A DNA stretch of 10,117 bases from Comamonadaceae bacterium (GTDB lineage: Bacteria; Pseudomonadota; Gammaproteobacteria; Burkholderiales; Burkholderiaceae). The stretch's first letter is position 1; every line of letters starts with the position of its first letter. Location of the stretch: contig CANNNB010000074.1 in assembly GCA_947505995.1 (NCBI GenBank), forward strand, positions 1 to 10,117, in the 5' to 3' direction. The notes beneath the pieces are model-generated. The model made no database searches and had not been told where the DNA came from. It saw nothing but the letters and a program-made list of their open reading frames with translations. The position numbers were made by a program, and so were the translations under genes. Positions 6,213 to 10,117 of the stretch are shown here, in pieces.

Positions 6213-7426
6213 TCAACTTTGGCGCCAGCCAAATACCAACTGGCAACCCATTGTCTTTCTTCTGGTGTGATGCCTGTGGCATTGTTCATGGGCATCTGCT
6301 GAGTCACACTCACTTGCTGATAAACGTTTTGAGCATGCAACTTGATGCTTTCAGCCGTGTCCAAACGAACATTTTTCATTTGAACTTGCGCGCCATGGCA
6401 ACTGAGGCAGCGCTGGTCTATAACTGATTTGACTTGCGCAAAAGTAGCAGCTTGTGAGGGCTCATTCTTGGCAACACTCTTTGCCCCCCAAGGTGCCATG
6501 GCCACAATGACAGCCACGATCAAAACCACACCAACGGCTGCAAAAGGCCAAGGATTGCGAGCCCGGCCTAAATGAAAGCCGTGACGTTGCACAAAAAATT
6601 GGCGAATCAAGGCACCCGCAAACATCATGACAAACAAAATAAGCCACCGCTGTGGGTGCGTGTACAAGAAGCTGTAGTGGTTGCTCAGCATGGCGAAAAT
6701 AACAGGCAGCGTGAAGTAGGTGTTGTGCACACTGCGCTGCTTGCCGCGTTTGCCGTGAATGGCCAACGCCATAGCGTCGTACTTCTCGCCCGATGTCATG
6801 GCGGCTACCACTTTGCGTTGCCCAGGAATGATCCAGACAAACACATTGGCACTCATGGCCGTGGCAATCATGGCACCCACCAACAAAAATGCGGCTCTAC
6901 CGGCAAACAATTGACAGGCCAGCCACGAGGCAAAGGCCACTACACACAGCATGAGTGTGGCCACAATTAATTCACCGTTTTTGCGAAATCCAAACAGGCG
7001 ACATATGGCGTCGTAAATAAACCAAAAAACCACAAAGAAACTCAGAGCCGCCGTGATGGCTGCGGCAGGCGACCAATCCATGAGGGATTTGTCAATGAGG
7101 TAGGTGCTGGCATTCCACAAATATAAAACGGTGAACAAGGCAAAGCCGGTTAACCAAGAGGAATAACTTTCCCAATAAAACCAATGCAGTTTGGTATGGA
7201 TTTTTTGAGGCGCCATCATGTACTTTTGAGGGTTGTAAAAACCACCCCCGTGTACAGCCCACATGGCGCCATCTACCCCTTTTTCTAGCAAGTCGGGGGA
7301 ATTGGGTTTCAAAAGGTTGTTGTCTAAAAAAACAAAGTAAAAAGACGAACCAATCCATGCAATCACGGTAATCACATGGACCCACCGAAGTAGCAAATTA
7401 ACCCAATCAAGCAAATACGCTTCCAT
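6206..7426 (-). CDS. puuD: Membrane urate hydroxylase PuuD with C-terminal cytochrome c domain
   Basis: This 406-residue inner-membrane enzyme should oxidise urate to 5-hydroxyisourate, passing electrons to its own haem domain instead of making hydrogen peroxide as soluble uricase does. The N-terminal PuuD/DUF989 region opens MEAYLLDWVNLLLRWVHVITVIAWIGSSFYF and has about eight membrane segments up to residue 312. Conserved polar stretches include HGGGFYNPQKYM (59-70) and HWFYWESYSSWLTGF (81-95). The periplasmic tail has a haem c motif CLSCH (Cys340, Cys343, His344) and a Met ligand candidate in QQMPMNNATGIT (Met378 or Met380). I chose the ATG at 7426, since it gives the family N-terminus and has GGAG 8 nt upstream; a TTG at 7429 is adjacent. 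The gene overlaps the deaminase tail by 7 bp and lies 40 bp after xdhC on the same strand, so co-transcription with xdhC is likely. Confidence 0.95.
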   Translation of the reverse strand: MEAYLLDWVNLLLRWVHVITVIAWIGSSFYFVFLDNNLLKPNSPDLLEKGVDGAMWAVHGGGFYNPQKYMMAPQKIHTKLHWFYWESYSSWLTGFALFTVLYLWNASTYLIDKSLMDWSPAAAITAALSFFVVFWFIYDAICRLFGFRKNGELIVATLMLCVVAFASWLACQLFAGRAAFLLVGAMIATAMSANVFVWIIPGQRKVVAAMTSGEKYDAMALAIHGKRGKQRSVHNTYFTLPVIFAMLSNHYSFLYTHPQRWLILFVMMFAGALIRQFFVQRHGFHLGRARNPWPFAAVGVVLIVAVIVAMAPWGAKSVAKNEPSQAATFAQVKSVIDQRCLSCHGAQVQMKNVRLDTAESIKLHAQNVYQQVSVTQQMPMNNATGITPEERQWVASWYLAGAKVDQ

Positions 7427-7434
7427 CAATGAGG

Positions 7435-7438
7435 CTCC
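7435..7438 (-). promoter_or_regulatory. Ribosome binding site of puuD
   Basis: GGAG on the minus strand, 8 nt before the ATG at 7426. It supports that ATG over the adjacent TTG at 7429. Confidence 0.6.
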
Positions 7439-7454
7439 GAACTGTTTACCGAAG

Positions 7455-7462
7455 TGTATACA
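7455..7462. promoter_or_regulatory. TGTATACA palindrome in the xdhC-puuD gap
   Basis: A perfect 8 bp palindrome, TGTATACA, lies in the 40 bp between the xdhC stop and the puuD start. On the minus strand it reads TTGTATACAC. TGTATACA-centred palindromes are a common shape for GntR-type operators, and TATACA could also serve as a -10 element, but I see no matching -35. It may mark a puuD-specific control point inside the xdhC-puuD unit. An 8 bp palindrome is short and can occur by chance. Confidence 0.25.
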
Positions 7463-7466
7463 ATTT

Positions 7467-8285
7467 TTAGACTTGCAATAGTTGGGCCGCTACGGCAACC
7501 GCAATCACTTCAGGCTCTTTGCCCTCAATGCCGGGCACCCCAATGGGGCAGGTCACTTGTTGGCACTCTGCTTCGGAAAAGCCACGCTCTGCAAGGCGCC
7601 GCTTAAAAGTAGCCCACTTGGTAGCACTGCCAATGAGGCCAATGTAGGGCAGATCTTTTTGATCTCGTTGGCGCTGCAAACATGCCGCAACCACATCCAA
7701 ATCCTCGGCATGGCTGAAACTCATAATGAGAACGCGACTGTTCGTCACCAAATCGGCTACAGCGGCCTGCACCGGATTGGAGTGTTCACACACCACTTGG
7801 GGGGCCACATCGCTTGGAAAGATTTCGTCGCGACTGTCAATCCATCTCACATGGTATGGCAAGGGTGCCAAAACTTTGACCAAGGCCTTGCCCACATGAC
7901 CACCGCCAAACAAGGCCAAAGGCTGGAATCTTTCGGCCGCTTGCACAGAAAAAATGGCCTGCAGGCGAACTTGGTCAGCCGCCGTGACGCGCTCAAATTT
8001 CAAAACCAAGGCACCACCACAACATTGCCCCAGACTAGGCCCAAGCGCAAATCTTTTCTCTAAAGGCAATTCAGGCGCAACAACAGACTCAAGCAAATAG
8101 CGCCTAGCCTGTGCGATGGCTTCAAATTCAAGGTGACCGCCGCCAATCGTACCCAAAAACTCATCGGTAAAAACAGCCATGACGGTGCCTGCACCCCGCG
8201 GCACCGAACCTTGGGCTTGTTGCACCGTGATCCAAATGGCTGGCATCTGCGCCAACTTCAATTTCAATTCTGAAAACCAATGCAC
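7467..8285 (-). CDS. xdhC: Xanthine dehydrogenase accessory protein XdhC
   Basis: XdhC is a cytoplasmic chaperone that binds the molybdenum cofactor and helps insert its sulfurated form into xanthine dehydrogenase. The 272-residue protein shows the XdhC/CoxI N-terminal domain (ITVQQAQGSVPRGAGTVMAV, 19-38; GTIGGGHLEFEA, 45-56; GPSLGQCCGG, 82-91). The Rossmann-like C-terminal domain follows (LFGGGHVGKALVKVL, 125-139; IMSFSHAEDLDVV, 187-199; GLIGSATKWATFKRRL, 216-231; CPIGVPGIEGKEPEVIAV, 246-263). Cys88/Cys89 in the GQCCGG loop match the conserved Cys reported to matter for cofactor binding in Rhodobacter capsulatus XdhC. The start is GTG at 8285 with only a weak purine-rich ribosome site. Its partner gene xdhB lies upstream on the same strand but is separated by an opposite-strand lipoprotein gene, unlike the usual contiguous xdhABC order. 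Confidence 0.95.
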   Translation of the reverse strand: MHWFSELKLKLAQMPAIWITVQQAQGSVPRGAGTVMAVFTDEFLGTIGGGHLEFEAIAQARRYLLESVVAPELPLEKRFALGPSLGQCCGGALVLKFERVTAADQVRLQAIFSVQAAERFQPLALFGGGHVGKALVKVLAPLPYHVRWIDSRDEIFPSDVAPQVVCEHSNPVQAAVADLVTNSRVLIMSFSHAEDLDVVAACLQRQRDQKDLPYIGLIGSATKWATFKRRLAERGFSEAECQQVTCPIGVPGIEGKEPEVIAVAVAAQLLQV

Positions 8286-8307
8286 CTGCTTCTACTTTCA
8301 ATTCAAT

Positions 8308-8335
8308 CCGATACAACCACACTGTACAGTGACAA
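8308..8335 (-). promoter_or_regulatory. Candidate xdhC promoter
   Basis: On the minus strand TTGTCA (8330-8335, five of six matches to TTGACA) is followed after 16 nt by TATCGG (8308-8313, three of six matches to TATAAT). Transcription would begin near 8301, about 16 nt before the GTG start of xdhC. The -10 is poor, so this is tentative. A perfect palindrome lies across the -35 edge and the spacer. Confidence 0.3.
8320..8331. promoter_or_regulatory. Perfect 12 bp palindrome CACTGTACAGTG between xdhC and the lipoprotein gene
   Basis: This self-complementary 12-mer is in the 83 bp divergent region, about 35 bp from either start codon. It overlaps the candidate xdhC promoter, so it is well placed to be an operator for one or both divergent genes. 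It resembles no operator I can name with certainty; the LexA-type CTGT-N8-ACAG spacing does not fit. Confidence 0.4.
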
Positions 8336-8368
8336 AATGGCACATGTTGATTTAAAGGCCATAGACCA

Positions 8369-8920
8369 ATGACTCATACCATCGCCCATTTTCTGAAAGC
8401 ATTCCAATTGGCTTGTGCCGCATGCATTGGGGCTTTGTGGCTAACAGGTTGCAGTACACCGCCTCCGCTACCGCCTCAAACAATAACACCGCCACCTGCC
8501 CCCCTGCCTGCACCCGCGCCCGTCAAACCAGCGGTGCCCATTGCGCTTCCCTCTGAACCTGTCAAACCCCTGTTGCCTTCATCTGGTGCTAAAAATGCCC
8601 GTGAATACAGGGTAGATGCCGCAAAACATCTCTACAAGCTCAATGGTGCGCGCATTTTCAAAGGCCGGTTGCCGCCCATGCTTTACGCCGTGGGCGTTTT
8701 GGATGTTGAGGTTGACAAGCAAGGACAAGTGACACGCACTTACTGGGTCAGAGCGCCAAGCCATGCCCCCGAAGTGATGCGAGAAATTGAAAAAACCGTT
8801 CGCCAAGCAGCGCCCTATCCCGTCCCTGTCCACATGGCCAGGGTGGTGTACTCAGACGTTTGGCTTTGGCACGAGAGCGGTCGTTTTCAACTTGACACCC
8901 TCACAGAGGGACAAGACTGA
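8369..8920 (+). CDS. Proline-rich lipoprotein with TonB-like C-terminal domain, function unknown
   Basis: The 183-residue product has a lipoprotein signal peptide: Lys10, a hydrophobic stretch about 11-26, and the lipobox LTGC with the lipid-attached Cys28. A linker at 31-70 is rich in Pro and Ala, a form typical of TonB/TolA periplasm-spanning arms. Residues about 80-175 resemble a TonB C-terminal (energy transducer) fold, with VGVLDVEVDKQGQVTRTYWV (108-127) and an amphipathic helix EVMREIEKTVRQAAPYPVP (135-153). Unlike true TonB, the N-terminus is a lipoprotein signal rather than a membrane anchor with an SxxxH motif, so it is probably not a proton-motive-force transducer. It sits on the opposite strand between xdhC and xdhB, ending 4 bp from the xdhB stop. 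A link to purine use is possible only by position. The ATG at 8369 has a distant AAAGG upstream. Confidence 0.8.
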   Translation: MTHTIAHFLKAFQLACAACIGALWLTGCSTPPPLPPQTITPPPAPLPAPAPVKPAVPIALPSEPVKPLLPSSGAKNAREYRVDAAKHLYKLNGARIFKGRLPPMLYAVGVLDVEVDKQGQVTRTYWVRAPSHAPEVMREIEKTVRQAAPYPVPVHMARVVYSDVWLWHESGRFQLDTLTEGQD

Positions 8921-8924
8921 AGTT

Positions 8925-10117
8925 CTAAACCGCCGCCTTGGCTTTTTCGCAGCTCATCAAAATTTTCTCTGGCGTAGCAGGCGCGCTCATGTGAACCACA
9001 GTTTGGTGATCGGCACTGGCACTGACTGCATCACGCAATGCAAAAAAAGTAGACAAGGCTAGCATTAAGGGGGGCTCACCCACTGCCTTTGAATTAAAGG
9101 GGGTTGGCTTCAGGTTGCTGCCGTCAAACAAAGTCACATTGAAGTGTTCAGGAATGTCGCCTGCCACTGGAATTTTGTAAGTGCTAGGCCCGTGCGTCAG
9201 GAACTTGCCCTTCTTGTCCCAAATGCACTCTTCCATGGTGAGCCAACCCATGCCTTGCACGTAGCCGCCTTCAATTTGGCCTTTGTCGATGGCAGGGTTG
9301 ATGCTTTTGCCTGCGTCATGAACAATGTCGACTGCCTTAAGCCACCATTCGCCAGTGCGCGTGTCAATTTCGACTTCGCTCACTGAAGCACCATAGCAGT
9401 AGTAATAAAACGCATGGCCAGTAAGGGTTGCAAAGTCGTACTTAATTTCGGGCGTCATGTAGAAGCCCGCCACCGACAAGCCCACGCGGTCTAACCACGC
9501 TTGCTTGGCCACAGCCGTCCATTCAACCGACTTGCCGCCGCCATGAGCCATGTTGTTTGCAAAATTCACTTCAGTGTCTTTGCAAGCCAACATGTTGGCC
9601 GCCACTGGCGCCAAGCGAGCACGCATTTGCGCCGTGGCGTTCATGATGGCCGCACCATTGATGTCGGCACCGCTTGAGGCAGAAGTGGCAGATGCATTGG
9701 GCACCTTTTGTGTATCGGTGCCAGTCACGCGAACATAGGACAAGTCGATGCCCAAACCATCGGCACATACTTGCGCCATTTTGGTGTTAAGACCCTGGCC
9801 CATTTCAGTTCCGCCATGGTTCACACTCACAGAGCCGTCCATGTAAATGTTGAGCAAAGCGCCGCCTTGATTGAGCATGGTGGCCGTAAAGCTGATGCCA
9901 AACTTTAAGGGCACCAAAGCCAAGCCTCGCTTGCGGCGCTTGTTCACTTTGTTGAACGCATTGACACTTTCGCGGCGCTCGCGGTACTTGGCCTCTGAGG
10001 CCACTTGGGTGATGACCTTGTCGCCCACCCAGTCAGCAATGGTCTGACCATATTGCGTGACCATGGTGGCTGGGTTGCCAGACACAGCAGGGTCTTGGTA
10101 GATGTTGAGCAAGCGAA
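8925..10117 (-). CDS. xdhB: Xanthine dehydrogenase molybdopterin-binding subunit XdhB (partial, 5' end missing)
   Basis: The C-terminal half (about 397 residues) of the molybdenum subunit of xanthine dehydrogenase is present; the reading frame runs off the right edge without a start. The enzyme oxidises hypoxanthine and xanthine to urate in the cytoplasm. Visible family segments include RGLALVPLKFGISFTATMLNQGGALL, HGGTEMGQGLNTKMAQVCADGLGI (cofactor-contacting Gln, about 9790-9820), SATSASSGADINGAA, YCYGASVSEVEIDTRTGEWWL, DKGQIEGGYVQGMGWLTMEE and STYKIPVAGDIPEHFNV. The active-site motif KAVGEPPLMLA has its catalytic-base Glu codon at 9075-9077, equivalent to bovine Glu1261. The tail ends in PATPEKIL, usual for XdhB. 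The TAG stop lies 4 bp from the end of the convergent lipoprotein gene. xdhA (the FAD/Fe-S subunit) is expected beyond the right edge. Confidence 0.95.
   Translation of the reverse strand, partial: RLLNIYQDPAVSGNPATMVTQYGQTIADWVGDKVITQVASEAKYRERRESVNAFNKVNKRRKRGLALVPLKFGISFTATMLNQGGALLNIYMDGSVSVNHGGTEMGQGLNTKMAQVCADGLGIDLSYVRVTGTDTQKVPNASATSASSGADINGAAIMNATAQMRARLAPVAANMLACKDTEVNFANNMAHGGGKSVEWTAVAKQAWLDRVGLSVAGFYMTPEIKYDFATLTGHAFYYYCYGASVSEVEIDTRTGEWWLKAVDIVHDAGKSINPAIDKGQIEGGYVQGMGWLTMEECIWDKKGKFLTHGPSTYKIPVAGDIPEHFNVTLFDGSNLKPTPFNSKAVGEPPLMLALSTFFALRDAVSASADHQTVVHMSAPATPEKILMSCEKAKAAV

Noticed and set aside
6209..6216. TTGATCAA as a possible FNR site
   Set aside because: The half-sites abut without the 4 bp spacer FNR needs, and it sits at the overlapping 3' ends of two genes, far from any start.
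7482..8063. Plus-strand open frame of 193 codons opposite xdhC
   Set aside because: It lies wholly inside xdhC on the other strand, has no recognisable domain, and looks like a shadow frame.
8448..8580. Proline/alanine-coding stretch as a nucleotide repeat
   Set aside because: It is a compositionally biased protein linker with no regular repeat unit at the DNA level.
8898..8910. CCCTC-ACA-GAGGG hairpin near the convergent lipoprotein and xdhB ends, as a terminator
   Set aside because: The stem is only 5 bp, it lies inside the lipoprotein coding sequence, and no T-tract follows on either strand.
1..10117. Defence system, mobile element, CRISPR array or phage genes
   Set aside because: No transposase, integrase, repeat-spacer pattern, nuclease or toxin/antitoxin signature was seen on either strand; genes belong to ordinary transport, purine and central carbon families.

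Overview
The window reads as a purine-salvage and urate-catabolism region from a betaproteobacterium. The protein sequences look most like Burkholderiales, family Comamonadaceae (Limnohabitans- or Rhodoferax-like). This rests on protein character and gene content only; no rRNA or other phylogenetic marker is present. Coding density is very high: every intergenic gap is under 90 bp. I see no tRNA, rRNA, CRISPR array, insertion sequence or phage gene.

Layout, left to right. Positions 1-2646 (minus strand) carry three parts of a BMP-type (nucleoside/purine-like) ABC importer: the start of a second permease (cut by the left edge), a first permease, and a double-domain ATPase. The junctions overlap, so these are one operon. 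Upstream of the ATPase on the same strand are a Crp/Fnr-family regulator (2716-3342) and a MOFRL-type glycerate 2-kinase (3399-4736). Diverging from the kinase, 60 bp away, is an 8-oxoguanine deaminase on the plus strand (4797-6212). It runs tail-to-tail into, and overlaps by 7 bp, a minus-strand membrane urate hydroxylase with a C-terminal cytochrome c domain (puuD, 6206-7426). Upstream of puuD is the xanthine dehydrogenase accessory gene xdhC (7467-8285). A small plus-strand gene for a proline-rich lipoprotein with a TonB-like C-terminal region (8369-8920) separates xdhC from xdhB, the molybdopterin subunit of xanthine dehydrogenase (8925 to the right edge, 5' end missing).

How the genes fit together (inference from family functions): the ABC system imports purine nucleosides or bases. 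Xanthine dehydrogenase (XdhB, with XdhC inserting or maturing the molybdenum cofactor) oxidises hypoxanthine/xanthine to urate. 8-oxoguanine deaminase supplies urate from oxidised guanine. PuuD oxidises urate to 5-hydroxyisourate, passing electrons to its haem domain. Later steps, not in the window, would give glyoxylate, then tartronate semialdehyde and glycerate, which the glycerate kinase returns to central metabolism as 2-phosphoglycerate. The Crp/Fnr regulator sits between the catabolic and transport genes and has an FNR/FixK-type box just upstream of its own start.

This is mainly a known pathway. The points worth a second look are regulatory and architectural: an FNR-type site matched to a regulator lacking Fe-S cysteines, a structured leader before the transporter ATPase, palindromes upstream of xdhC and puuD, and two plus-strand genes nested inside an otherwise minus-strand catabolic block.
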